DNA of 64,000 nucleotides from Streptomyces sp. NBC_01116 (GTDB lineage Bacteria > Actinomycetota > Actinomycetes > Streptomycetales > Streptomycetaceae): positions 3,829,501-3,893,500 of the forward strand of contig NZ_CP108644.1 of assembly GCF_041435495.1 (NCBI RefSeq), in the 5' to 3' direction. Every line of letters begins with the position of its first letter. The first letter of the stretch is position 1. Made by a program: the position numbers and the translations under genes. The notes beneath the pieces were generated by a model that was not told where the DNA came from, did not search any database, and saw only the letters and a program-made list of their open reading frames with translations. Below are positions 7,994-15,968 of this stretch, piece after piece.

Positions 7994-8920
7994 ATGATCC
8001 TGACCGTCACTCTGAACACCGCGCTCGACGTGACGTACACCGTCGACGCGCTCGTCCCGCACCGCAGCCACCGGGTCGGCGAGGTCACCGAACGCCCCGG
8101 CGGCAAGGGCCTCAACGTCGCCCGGGTCCTCGGCGCGCTGGGCCACGAAAGCGTGGTGACCGGCTTCGTCGGCGGGGCCACCGGAGGCGTCCTGCGCGAC
8201 CTCCTCGCCCCGCTCCCGCCGCGCGACGCCCTCGTGCCCGTCGCCGGGAACACCCGTCGCACGCTCGCGATCACCGACCGCTCGACCGGCGACACCACCC
8301 AGCTCAACGAACCCGGACCGCAGGTGAGCCCCGCCGAATGGGCCGCCTTCCTGCGGACGTACGAGGAGCTGCTCGCCGGGGCGGACGCCGTCGCGCTCTG
8401 CGGCAGCCTGCCGCCCGGCATCCACGTCGGGGCGTACGCGGAACTGGTCCGGATCGCCCGCGCCGCCGCCGTGCCCGTCCTCCTGGACACCAGCGGCGAA
8501 CCGCTGCGCCGGGGCATCGCCGCCCGCCCCGACCTGGTCAAGCCGAACGCCGAGGAGCTGGCCCGGCTGACCGGCTCCCGCGAACCGCTGCGCGCCGCCC
8601 ACGACGCCCGCCGCCGCGGGGCCCACGCCGTGATCGCGTCCCTGGGCCCCGAGGGCGTGCTCGCGCTCACCCCGGACGGCGTCTGGCGGGCCGCCCCGCC
8701 CGCCCCCGTGCGCGGCAACCCGACCGGCGCGGGCGACTCGGCGGTCGCCGGACTGCTGTCCGCCCTGGCCGAGGGGCTCGACTGGCCGGAGCGCCTCGCC
8801 CGCGCGGTGGCCCTGTCGACGGCGACGGTGCTGGCCCCGACGGCCGGTGAGTTCGACGCGGCGGCCTACGCGGAGCTGCTGCCGCGCGTCGTCGTGGCAC
8901 CGCACACGCCGACGCCCTGA
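7994..8920 (+). CDS. PfkB-family sugar kinase (1-phosphofructokinase / tagatose-6-phosphate kinase type)
   Basis: 308 aa. PfkB signature 1 is seen as GGKGLNVARVLGALG near residue 37. Signature 2 is NPTGAGDSAVAG near residue 240, with the catalytic Asp. The N-terminal TLNTALDVTY is typical of the FruK/LacC branch, which phosphorylates fructose-1-P or tagatose-6-P. It follows nagA on the same strand but a strong terminator intervenes, so it is probably a separate unit. No fructose PTS or deoR-type gene is adjacent, so the substrate stays open; position suggests amino-sugar or hexose-phosphate metabolism. A GGAGGGA-type ribosome site precedes ATG 7994. Confidence 0.82.
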   Translation: MILTVTLNTALDVTYTVDALVPHRSHRVGEVTERPGGKGLNVARVLGALGHESVVTGFVGGATGGVLRDLLAPLPPRDALVPVAGNTRRTLAITDRSTGDTTQLNEPGPQVSPAEWAAFLRTYEELLAGADAVALCGSLPPGIHVGAYAELVRIARAAAVPVLLDTSGEPLRRGIAARPDLVKPNAEELARLTGSREPLRAAHDARRRGAHAVIASLGPEGVLALTPDGVWRAAPPAPVRGNPTGAGDSAVAGLLSALAEGLDWPERLARAVALSTATVLAPTAGEFDAAAYAELLPRVVVAPHTPTP

Positions 8921-8947
8921 CCACCTCGGGGGCGGTCAGGGCGTCGG
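8909..8947. terminator. Bidirectional terminator, pfkB-like kinase / CBM35 protein
   Basis: A 14-bp perfect stem (8909-8922 with 8934-8947). The left arm overlaps the stop codon of the kinase, and the hairpin serves the convergent gene on the other strand as well. Confidence 0.75.
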
Positions 8948-8960
8948 GCGCGGACACGGT

Positions 8961-9965
8961 CTAGCTCTTGATGTGGCCGGACTTCAGCTCCAGCTGGTCG
9001 AGATTGGCGTCGCACTGGTCGCCCGTCTCGCACGACAGCTTGAGGGTGTTGGAGCCCTTGTCGAGCTGGACGTACGCGTACGTGTTCGTCCAGCCCTTCT
9101 CCAGGTCGCCCTCGGCGGCCTGCGCGAAGTTCTTCATGTTGATGGAGCGCGGCTCCTGCGCGTTCACCGTCAGCGTCGTCTTCGCGTCCTTGCCGGGCAC
9201 GCCGTAGGTCACGTACAGGGTGTACGCGCCGGCCTCGGGAACCTCGACCGTCCAGGTGGCCGACCGGCCGACCTCGTTCAGGTTGATGTAGTTGCCGTTC
9301 GCGCCCTTGGCGCCCTCGACCGTGGAGTCCAGGGCCGCCGTGCCGCCCAGCGTCAGCGTCGCCGCGTCCTGCTTCGGCAGCTCGACCGGCTTCGGGGTCT
9401 CCTTGGGCTTCTTCTCCGGCTTCTTCGACTCCTCGACCTCGCCGGCGGGGCCCTGCGAGCTGGACGCCTCGTCCTGCTTGTCGTCCTTGTCGGCGTCGTC
9501 GCCCGTGATCAGGGCGGCGCCGATGCCGATGAGGACGACCGCGACCACGGCGACCGCCGCGATCAGGAGCGCCTTGGTGTTCGGGCCGCCCCGGCCCGGA
9601 CCGCCGCCGTGGCCGCCCTGTGCCGGAGGCTGTCCGTCGGACCCGCCGCCCGGGTAGGTCTCGGGGGCCGCGTACTGCGGGTTCGGCCGGTTGTACTGCT
9701 GCGCGGGCTGGCCGTACTGCTGCTGGGGCGGGTAGCCGTACCCGCCCTGCTGCTGCGGCACCTGCTGCTGCCCGTACTGGCGCTCGCCGACGGCCCGCAC
9801 CTGGTTGTAGGACGTTCTGGGCACGCCCGGCTGCGCGGCCGGCCCCGGGTAGCCGTAGCCGCCCTGGCCGGGCGGCTGGGCGCCTGCCGCCTGTCCGTCC
9901 GCGTACAGATAGCCGAACGGATCGTCGTCCTCGGGCTTGCTCGCGCCGTTGTTTCCGGCCGTCAT
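8961..9965 (-). CDS. Membrane-anchored CBM35-like carbohydrate-binding protein
   Basis: 334 aa. The cytoplasmic N-terminal part (about 1-150) is rich in Gly, Gln, Pro and Tyr. It is followed by a single transmembrane helix (about 165-190, ALLIAAVAVVAVVLIGIGAA) and an acidic and Lys/Pro-rich linker. The C-terminal domain (about 225-334) is beta-rich and resembles CBM family 35 (YTLYVTYGVPG, LKLSCETGDQCD with a Cys pair, DQLELKSG). Orientation is probably N-in, C-out, presenting a sugar-binding module at the wall. ATG 9965 is chosen because GAGGAG lies 10 nt upstream; an ATG at 9986 is in frame. Its ligand is unknown; neighbouring amino-sugar genes hint at wall or chitin sugars. Confidence 0.75.
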   Translation of the reverse strand: MTAGNNGASKPEDDDPFGYLYADGQAAGAQPPGQGGYGYPGPAAQPGVPRTSYNQVRAVGERQYGQQQVPQQQGGYGYPPQQQYGQPAQQYNRPNPQYAAPETYPGGGSDGQPPAQGGHGGGPGRGGPNTKALLIAAVAVVAVVLIGIGAALITGDDADKDDKQDEASSSQGPAGEVEESKKPEKKPKETPKPVELPKQDAATLTLGGTAALDSTVEGAKGANGNYINLNEVGRSATWTVEVPEAGAYTLYVTYGVPGKDAKTTLTVNAQEPRSINMKNFAQAAEGDLEKGWTNTYAYVQLDKGSNTLKLSCETGDQCDANLDQLELKSGHIKS

Positions 9966-10109
9966 CCCTGGGTCACTCCTCACCATGTCGCCAGCCGTCG
10001 CCGACCGGCCGAGCCTACCTCGAACGAAGCAGGCCCCGAATTGCGCTCGGTGACCCGGACGTCCGCCGGGGAACGGGTACGGGGTAGGGGGAGGAACGGG
10101 CCGTGAACG

Positions 10110-11765
10110 TCATCCGGCCCGGCGGTGAACCTTCGACCGGGACCGCTTCTCCACGTACATCCGCTGGTCGGCGGAGCGCAGGACCTCTTCGACGGTCATT
10201 CCGCACTCGGCCCAGCCGATGCCGAAACTCGCCCCGACGCGGACCGCGCGACCATCTACCCTTATGGGCGGAATGATGGCATTTCTCAGGCGAACGGCCA
10301 GGTCAGCGGCGTCCGCAGCCCCGAGGCCGTCGGCGAGAACGACGAATTCGTCACCCCCGAGCCGGGCGACGGTGTCACCGTCCCGCACACAGGTGCTCAG
10401 CCGCCGGGAGACCTCGATGAGCACGGCGTCGCCGGTGTGGTGCCCGAAGCGGTCGTTGATGGACTTGAAGCCGTCGAGGTCGCAGAAGAGGACCGCGAGC
10501 CCCTTCGTCCCGTCGTCGTGCTCCGGGTCCGGGGCGACCGCGTGCACATGGTGGTCGAAGGGCCCGCCGCCGGGGATCGCCTCGCCCTCGTAGCCGTCGG
10601 CCTGGTAGCCGTGGGTCAGGGACGACTCGACGTCCCCGTACGCCGCGTCCAGCGCCTCGATCGCGGTCGCGGCCGGGGAGTTCGGCCGCTCGCAGATCCG
10701 GGCGCTGAGCCGTGACTTCAGCTCGGCGCTGTTGGGCAGCCCGGTCAGCGCGTCGTGCGAGGCGCGGTGGGCGAGGTTCAGCTCGTGCCGTTTGCGCTCC
10801 TCTATGTCCTCGACATGGGTGAGCAGGAAGCGCGGCCCGTCGGCGGTGTCGGCCACGACCGAGTTGCGCAGGGACACCCACAGGTACGTGCCGTCCCGGC
10901 GGCTGAGGCGCAGCTCGGCCCGGCCGCCCTCGGCGGAGGTCCGCAGCAGGGTGCCGATGTCCTCGGGGTGCACCAGATCGGCGAAGGAGTAGCGGCGGAG
11001 CACCGAGGCGGGGCGGCCGAGCAGCCGGCACAGGGCGTCGTTGGTGCGCAGCAGCCGGCCGTGCTGGTCGCCGCCCATCTCGGCGATGGCCATGCCGCTG
11101 GGCGCGTACTCGAAGGCCTGGCGGAAGGACTCCTCGCTGGCCCGCAGCGCCTGCTGCTCCCGCTCCAGGCGGACGAGGGCGCGCTGCATGTTGGCCCGCA
11201 GCCGGGCGTTGCTGATCGCGATGGCGGCCTGGGAGGCGTACATCTGGAGCGCCTCGCGCCCCCACGCTCCGGGGCGGCGCCCGTTGCGCGGCCGGTCGAC
11301 GGATATGACGCCGAGGAGGTCCCGGCCGCTGCCGGAGGCGTACATCGGGGCGTAGAGCCGGTCCAGCGGATGCCACTCGTCCTCGAACCGGGGTTCGGGT
11401 CCCTCGGTGTGCCACTGGGGTACGTCGTCGTCGAGGAGGACCCAGCCCTCGGTGTGCGGGATGAAGCGGAGGTCGTCCCAGGCCTCGCCCATGGAGAGCC
11501 GGCGCTCCCAGGAGGCGCGGGAGCCGACGCGGCCGGTGATCAGGGCCTCGGCCGCGGCGTTGCCCGCGAAGGCAGCGATGACGAGGTCGCCGTCCGGGCG
11601 GACCAGGTTCACGCAGCCCAGCTCGTAGCCGAGGCCCGCGACGATCCCGTCGGCCACGGTCTGCAGCGTGTCCGCCAGACTCCGTGCCGTATTGAGATCA
11701 GCGACGGCCTGATGCAGCTGCCGCATGGTCGCAAGGCGGACGTACGGTTCCGACTCGGCCTCCAT
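10110..11765 (-). CDS. cdgB: Diguanylate cyclase CdgB (GAF-PAS-GGDEF)
   Basis: 551 aa. A GAF domain (about 25-180) and a PAS domain (about 205-325) precede a GGDEF domain with the exact motif GGDEF at 470-474. RDGD lies five residues before it, the product-inhibition I-site. The domain therefore should make c-di-GMP from GTP and be feedback inhibited. A long insert separates HDALTGLPN from LFCDLDGFK. Order and context match S. coelicolor CdgB, a BldD target that influences development. ATG 11765 has GGGGAG 8 nt upstream. A Crp-type and a BldD-type site lie 128-179 bp upstream. Confidence 0.93.
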   Translation of the reverse strand: MEAESEPYVRLATMRQLHQAVADLNTARSLADTLQTVADGIVAGLGYELGCVNLVRPDGDLVIAAFAGNAAAEALITGRVGSRASWERRLSMGEAWDDLRFIPHTEGWVLLDDDVPQWHTEGPEPRFEDEWHPLDRLYAPMYASGSGRDLLGVISVDRPRNGRRPGAWGREALQMYASQAAIAISNARLRANMQRALVRLEREQQALRASEESFRQAFEYAPSGMAIAEMGGDQHGRLLRTNDALCRLLGRPASVLRRYSFADLVHPEDIGTLLRTSAEGGRAELRLSRRDGTYLWVSLRNSVVADTADGPRFLLTHVEDIEERKRHELNLAHRASHDALTGLPNSAELKSRLSARICERPNSPAATAIEALDAAYGDVESSLTHGYQADGYEGEAIPGGGPFDHHVHAVAPDPEHDDGTKGLAVLFCDLDGFKSINDRFGHHTGDAVLIEVSRRLSTCVRDGDTVARLGGDEFVVLADGLGAADAADLAVRLRNAIIPPIRVDGRAVRVGASFGIGWAECGMTVEEVLRSADQRMYVEKRSRSKVHRRAG

Positions 11766-11892
11766 CGCTCGCACTCCCCGAGACCTCGACAGCAACTCCA
11801 GGTTTCATATCGACGTACTTGTTGCAGTGTCACGGCCACTGAATCACAGTGAGCTGTGCACCCGGTACACAGGGTCAGCAGAAAATGGACTC

Positions 11893-11908
11893 TGTGACCC
11901 AAGTCACA
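11893..11908. promoter_or_regulatory. Crp-type operator upstream of cdgB
   Basis: TGTGACCCAAGTCACA is a perfect palindrome in its 6-bp arms and fits TGTGA-N6-TCACA exactly. It also fits the Streptomyces Crp motif as I recall it, GTG-N6-GNCAC. Confidence 0.65.
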
Positions 11909-11929
11909 ACAGATACCCAGACGCTGCCG

Positions 11930-11944
11930 GTGACTCAGGGCGAC
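11930..11944. promoter_or_regulatory. BldD-like site upstream of cdgB
   Basis: GTGACTCAGGGCGAC agrees with the BldD consensus NTNACNCWGNGTNAN at all fixed positions but one. cdgB is an established BldD target in S. coelicolor. Confidence 0.5.
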
Positions 11945-12104
11945 GACCCTCGTTCGGTGCGTGCACGGAAGGTCTGATTCCCCTTGTGCGCCCGCTCGTC
12001 GCACCGCTCGCACGCCCGCGCACACGGTCCTTCGGGGAGTCCTAGGACCGGCCTGGTCCCCTGGCCCGATGCGACCGCGCGGCCCCTGCGGTTAGCGTCT
12101 GTGT

Positions 12105-12668
12105 GTGCTCCAGACGAAGCCCCCCACCCCGCGCCCCGAGACCGTCCCCCATGCTGAGGGAGTGAGCAACGACGAGTTCCGTGCCGCCCTCGCGCGGCTG
12201 GCCGCCGGGGTGGTGCTGGTCACCGCCCAGGAGCCGCCCCTCGACGAGGACGGCCGGGGGGAGGACGTGGGCATGACGGCGACCGCCTTCATGTCCGTGT
12301 CCCTGGATCCGCCCCTGGTGACGGTGAGCCTGCGCAACGGCTCCCGGATGGACGACCTGCTGGACGAGCAGCCGCTGTGGGCGGTCTCCGTCCTGGCCGC
12401 GAGCCAGCGGCACATCGCGGGGCGGTTCGCCATGAAGGGCCGGATCAGCGACCGGCTGCTGTTCGAGGACATCCCGTACGCACGGGGCGAGGTGACGCAG
12501 GCTCCGCTGATCGGCGGGGCGCTCGCGACGCTGGAGTGCCGCACCGAGCAGCGCGTGGTGGCCGGGGACCACACCCTGGTGATCGGGCGGGTGCTCACGG
12601 CGGAGCTGCCGAGCGCGGAGGGCGACCCGCTGGCCTACTTCAAGGGCCGCTACCGCCGGCTGGACTGA
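12105..12668 (+). CDS. Flavin reductase-like, FMN-binding split-barrel protein
   Basis: 187 aa. The flavin-reductase fold is seen in GMTATAFMSVSLDPPLVTVSL (about 56-76), GRF around residue 106, and the C-terminal AYFKGRYRRLD. Such proteins either supply reduced FMN to two-component monooxygenases or act as small reductases; no monooxygenase partner is adjacent. GTG 12105 has no Shine-Dalgarno, but TAGCGT ends 6 nt upstream, so it looks leaderless. A second in-frame GTG at about residue 20 is possible. Divergent from cdgB. Confidence 0.82.
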   Translation: MLQTKPPTPRPETVPHAEGVSNDEFRAALARLAAGVVLVTAQEPPLDEDGRGEDVGMTATAFMSVSLDPPLVTVSLRNGSRMDDLLDEQPLWAVSVLAASQRHIAGRFAMKGRISDRLLFEDIPYARGEVTQAPLIGGALATLECRTEQRVVAGDHTLVIGRVLTAELPSAEGDPLAYFKGRYRRLD

Positions 12669-12703
12669 CGGCGCAGCGCCTCCCGAGCCACCGGACGCGG
12701 CCG

Positions 12704-12786
12704 GAGCCTCACCGGTCGTGACCTGAGCGTCACCGGTAGCGGCCGAGCCTCACCCGTCGCCGTCCGAACGTCACCAGTCGCGGCCC
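12704..12786. repeat. Four imperfect 20-21-bp tandem repeats
   Basis: Units begin at 12704, 12725, 12745 and 12766, with approximate consensus GAGCSTCACCSGTCGCGGCC. The last unit contains the arfB stop codon and final codons. Confidence 0.75.
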
Positions 12787-13205
12787 GAGCGTCCGCGCTT
12801 GGTGTCGCCGCGCTGCTTCTTCTCCCGCAGCCTGCGCTCGTTGATCCCGCGCGGGATCTTCCGCTTGATCCGGGGCTTGGGCGGCGGCGCCGTGGCCTCG
12901 GCCAGGAGTGCGGCGAGCCGCACCGCGGCCGTCTCGCGGTTGCGCCACTGGGAGCGGTGCTCGGAGGCCCGTACGGAGATCACCCCGCCCACCAGCCTGC
13001 TCGCGAGCCGCTCCAGCGCCCGCGCCTTCCACACCTCGGGGAGCGCGTCGGTCGCCGCCAGGTCGAAGCGCAGCTCGACCTGGGAGTCGCTGGTGTTGAC
13101 GTGCTGGCCGCCGGGCCCGGAGGACCGCGAGAAACGCCACATGAGCTCGGCCTCCGGGAGGGAGACCGAGCCGCGGATGACATGGGGCCCGGACATGACA
13201 CCCAT
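12771..13205 (-). CDS. arfB: Peptidyl-tRNA hydrolase ArfB-type release factor
   Basis: 144 aa. The catalytic SGPGGQHVN motif (GGQ at about 32-34) is embedded in a class-I release-factor catalytic domain without codon-recognition domains. The basic tail (RIKRKIPRGINERRLREKKQ) fits the mRNA-channel-binding tail of ArfB, which frees ribosomes stalled without a stop codon. ATG 13205 is preceded by GGAAGGGA; an in-frame ATG at 13193 is the alternative. The 3' end is built from the last copy of a tandem repeat. Confidence 0.88.
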   Translation of the reverse strand: MGVMSGPHVIRGSVSLPEAELMWRFSRSSGPGGQHVNTSDSQVELRFDLAATDALPEVWKARALERLASRLVGGVISVRASEHRSQWRNRETAAVRLAALLAEATAPPPKPRIKRKIPRGINERRLREKKQRGDTKRGRSGRDW

Positions 13206-13244
13206 GGTCCCTTCCCCGCACCCTGTTCGTCACCTTCTTTTGCC

Positions 13245-13316
13245 CACGGGATCGCGTACGGGTTTCCGCGCGGGATCGCCCACGGGTTTCCGCACGGGAT
13301 CGCGTACGGGTCCGCG
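13245..13316. repeat. Three tandem 24-bp repeats upstream of terD
   Basis: Units at 13245-13268, 13269-13292 and 13293-13316 share CGGGATCGC and ACGGGT blocks. They lie between divergent arfB and terD, 154 bp before terD. Confidence 0.8.
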
Positions 13317-13469
13317 GCGGGTCCCTCTGACCGGCTCCACTTCGGGACGAAGTTCGGCAAAGAAAGTAAAGCGACCAGGAACCTCGTGGTCTGCTGCTTG
13401 CGTTATGACGGGTGACGGTAGCTTTCGTGATGGCACGAAGCCCGCACACGACGAGGAAAGGGACTTCCC

Positions 13470-14045
13470 ATGGCAGTAAGCCTGTCCAAGGGCGGCAACG
13501 TCTCGCTCACCAAGGAGGCACCGGGCCTTACCGCCGTCACGGTCGGCCTCGGCTGGGACGTCCGTACCACCACCGGCACCGACTTCGACCTCGACGCCTC
13601 GGCGATCGCGGTCAACCCGACGGGGAAGGTCGTCTCGGACGGCCACTTCGTCTTCTTCAACAACAAGTCGACGCCGGACCAGACCATCGTGCACACCGGT
13701 GACAACGTCACGGGTGAGGGCGAGGGCGACGACGAGCAGATCAACGTCAACCTGGCGGGCCTGCCGGCCGACGTGGACAAGATCGTCTTCCCGGTCTCCA
13801 TCTACGACGCCGAGAACCGCAGCCAGAACTTCGGCCAGGTCCGGAACGCGTTCATCCGCATCCTCAACCAGGCCGGCGGCGCCGAGATCGCCCGCTACGA
13901 CCTGAGCGAGGACGCCGCCACCGAGACCGCCATGGTCTTCGGCGAGCTGTACCGCAACGGCGCCGAGTGGAAGTTCCGCGCGGTCGGCCAGGGGTACGCC
14001 TCCGGCCTGCGCGGCATCGCCCAGGACTTCGGCGTCAACCTCTGA
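13470..14045 (+). CDS. terD: TerD-family calcium-binding stress protein
   Basis: 191 aa, full length for the family. Calcium-binding TerD motifs are [18 protein letters not shown] (about 28-45) and [14 protein letters not shown] (about 81-94). TerD proteins are cytoplasmic calcium-binding proteins linked to tellurite and phage tolerance and, in Streptomyces, to development. No other ter genes are adjacent, so this is a stand-alone copy. The start ATG 13470 has GAGGAAAGGGA about 8 nt upstream. Confidence 0.94.
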   Translation: MAVSLSKGGNVSLTKEAPGLTAVTVGLGWDVRTTTGTDFDLDASAIAVNPTGKVVSDGHFVFFNNKSTPDQTIVHTGDNVTGEGEGDDEQINVNLAGLPADVDKIVFPVSIYDAENRSQNFGQVRNAFIRILNQAGGAEIARYDLSEDAATETAMVFGELYRNGAEWKFRAVGQGYASGLRGIAQDFGVNL

Positions 14046-14076
14046 CCCGAGCGCACCACCGCTCCACCCGCCTCAC

Positions 14077-14112
14077 GGGAGCCCCCGGCCGCCTTCGCGG
14101 CCGGGGGCTCCC
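14077..14112. terminator. Terminator of terD
   Basis: A perfect 16-bp stem (14077-14092 with 14097-14112) closed by a CTTC tetraloop. Confidence 0.88.
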
Positions 14113-14322
14113 GCGCGTGTGAGGGTCCGTCACCACGCCACCCGCTCCGTACGGCGGAAAGTCCACCACTTCACCGAATACCGGACGGGACGACTCCCCA
14201 TTCGTACAAGAACTGGTCAAAAAGTTGTGAGGCAATTGTCGGCACACCGTCAACTTCGCTCATGAGGTGGCACGCTCTCCGCTCGTAGTCCCCCCACAGG
14301 ACGACCAACGGAGAAGACCTAC

Positions 14323-15939
14323 ATGAACCTCCACACCACCCCCCACACCTCCCGCGCCCACCGTGGCACCCGTCGGCTCGCGGCACTCGCGGCGGTCGCC
14401 GCGATGGTCGTCGCCGGTGTCCAGGCCGGATCCGCCGTCGCCACGCCCGGCGACGGCGACGCCCGTACCGCCGCGGCGACGCCCTCCACGGCCGCCGCAC
14501 TCGGCGTGAACCCCTCGGCGCAGCGCGCCACGGCCATCAAGTCGGCCCAGGCGGACACCTCCTCGGCGGCGAAGGCCCTGAAGCTCGGCGACCGGGAGAA
14601 GCTGATCGCCCGCGACGTCGTCAAGGACGCCGAGGGCACCGTCCACACCCGCTACGAGCGCACCTACGACGGCCTGCCCGTCCTCGGCGGCGACCTCGTC
14701 ACCCACACCACCGCCGCCGGCAGGCTCACGGGCGTGGACAGGGCGACCGACGCGAAGATAGCCGTGGCGTCGACGACGCCGAAGCTGAAGGCGGCGGCGA
14801 GCGCCCGCAAGGTGATCTGGGCGGGCCACGGCGGAGCGCCCGTCCTCGCCTGGGAGACCGTCAAGAAGGGCGTCCAGAAGGACGGCACGCCCAGCCGCGT
14901 CCACACCCTCACCGACGCGACCACCGGAAAGAAGCTGCACAGCTACGAGGCGATCGAGACCGGCACCGGCACCAGCCAGTACAGCGGCGAGGTGGAGCTC
15001 ACCACCACGAAGACCGACGCGGGCTTCGAACTGACCGACGGCGAGCGCGGCGGCCACCGGACGTACGACCTCGGCCAGGGCTCCTCCGGCACCGGCGAAC
15101 TCGTCACGGACGACGACGACGTCTGGGGCGACGGCACCGGCGCGGACCGGCAGACCGCCGCCGTCGACGCCCACTACGGCGCCGCGAAGACCTGGGACTT
15201 CTACAAGACCGCGCTCGGCCGCGACGGCATCGCGGGCGACGGCAAGGCCGCCTACTCCCGGGTCCACTACGGCGAGAACTACGTCAACGCCTTCTGGGAC
15301 GACAGCTGCTTCTGCATGACGTACGGCGACGGCGAGGGCAACAAGAGCGCCCTCACCTCCATCGACGTCGCGGCCCACGAGATGACCCACGGCCTCACCT
15401 CCGCCACCGCGAACCTGGACTACGCGGGCGAGTCCGGCGGCCTCAACGAGGCGACCAGCGACATCCTCGGCGTCTCGGTGGAGTTCTTCGCCGACAACGC
15501 CTCGGACGCCGGGGACTACCTCATCGGCGAGAAGATCGACATCAACGGCGACGGCACCCCGCTGCGCTACATGGACAAGCCCAGCAAGGACGGCAACTCC
15601 GCCGACTTCTGGGACGAGAACCTCGGCGGCATCGACGTCCACTACTCCTCCGGCGTCGCCAACCACTTCTTCTACCTGCTCGCCGAGGGCAGCGGAAAGA
15701 AGACGGTCAACGGCGTCGACTACGACTCCGCGACCTCCGACGGCTCGACGCTGACGGGCATCGGCCGGGAGAAGGCCTACCAGATCTGGTACAAGGCCCT
15801 CACCGTCTACATGACCTCCACCACCGACTACGCGGGCGCGCGCGTCGCGACCGAGAAGGCGGCGACCGACCTGTTCGGCGCGGACAGCGAGGAGCTGAAG
15901 GCGGTCTCGGCCACCTGGACCGGGGTCAACGTCAAGTAA
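14323..15939 (+). CDS. Secreted M4-family neutral metalloprotease
   Basis: 538 aa preproenzyme. The signal peptide spans about 1-40. An FTP/PepSY-type pro-region (about 60-200) is followed by the thermolysin-like catalytic domain (about 215-538). Zinc ligands are His352, His356 (HEMTH) and Glu376 (NEATSD). It should act outside the cell as a general protease. ATG 14323 has GGAGAAG 9 nt upstream. The upstream region is less GC-rich and holds a short inverted repeat (AAGTTG 14223-14228, CAACTT 14252-14257) that could bind a regulator. Convergent with the M1 peptidase gene. Confidence 0.93.
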   Translation: MNLHTTPHTSRAHRGTRRLAALAAVAAMVVAGVQAGSAVATPGDGDARTAAATPSTAAALGVNPSAQRATAIKSAQADTSSAAKALKLGDREKLIARDVVKDAEGTVHTRYERTYDGLPVLGGDLVTHTTAAGRLTGVDRATDAKIAVASTTPKLKAAASARKVIWAGHGGAPVLAWETVKKGVQKDGTPSRVHTLTDATTGKKLHSYEAIETGTGTSQYSGEVELTTTKTDAGFELTDGERGGHRTYDLGQGSSGTGELVTDDDDVWGDGTGADRQTAAVDAHYGAAKTWDFYKTALGRDGIAGDGKAAYSRVHYGENYVNAFWDDSCFCMTYGDGEGNKSALTSIDVAAHEMTHGLTSATANLDYAGESGGLNEATSDILGVSVEFFADNASDAGDYLIGEKIDINGDGTPLRYMDKPSKDGNSADFWDENLGGIDVHYSSGVANHFFYLLAEGSGKKTVNGVDYDSATSDGSTLTGIGREKAYQIWYKALTVYMTSTTDYAGARVATEKAATDLFGADSEELKAVSATWTGVNVK

Positions 15940-15968
15940 CGCGTCACCTGGGTGAGTACGGGAGCCGG

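Larger units (their letters stand above)
11766..12104. other. Divergent regulatory region cdgB / flavin reductase
   Basis: 339 bp with no gene. It is richer in A and T than its surroundings and contains the Crp-like palindrome, a BldD-like site and the leaderless promoter TAGCGT (12093-12098) of the flavin reductase. Confidence 0.6.
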
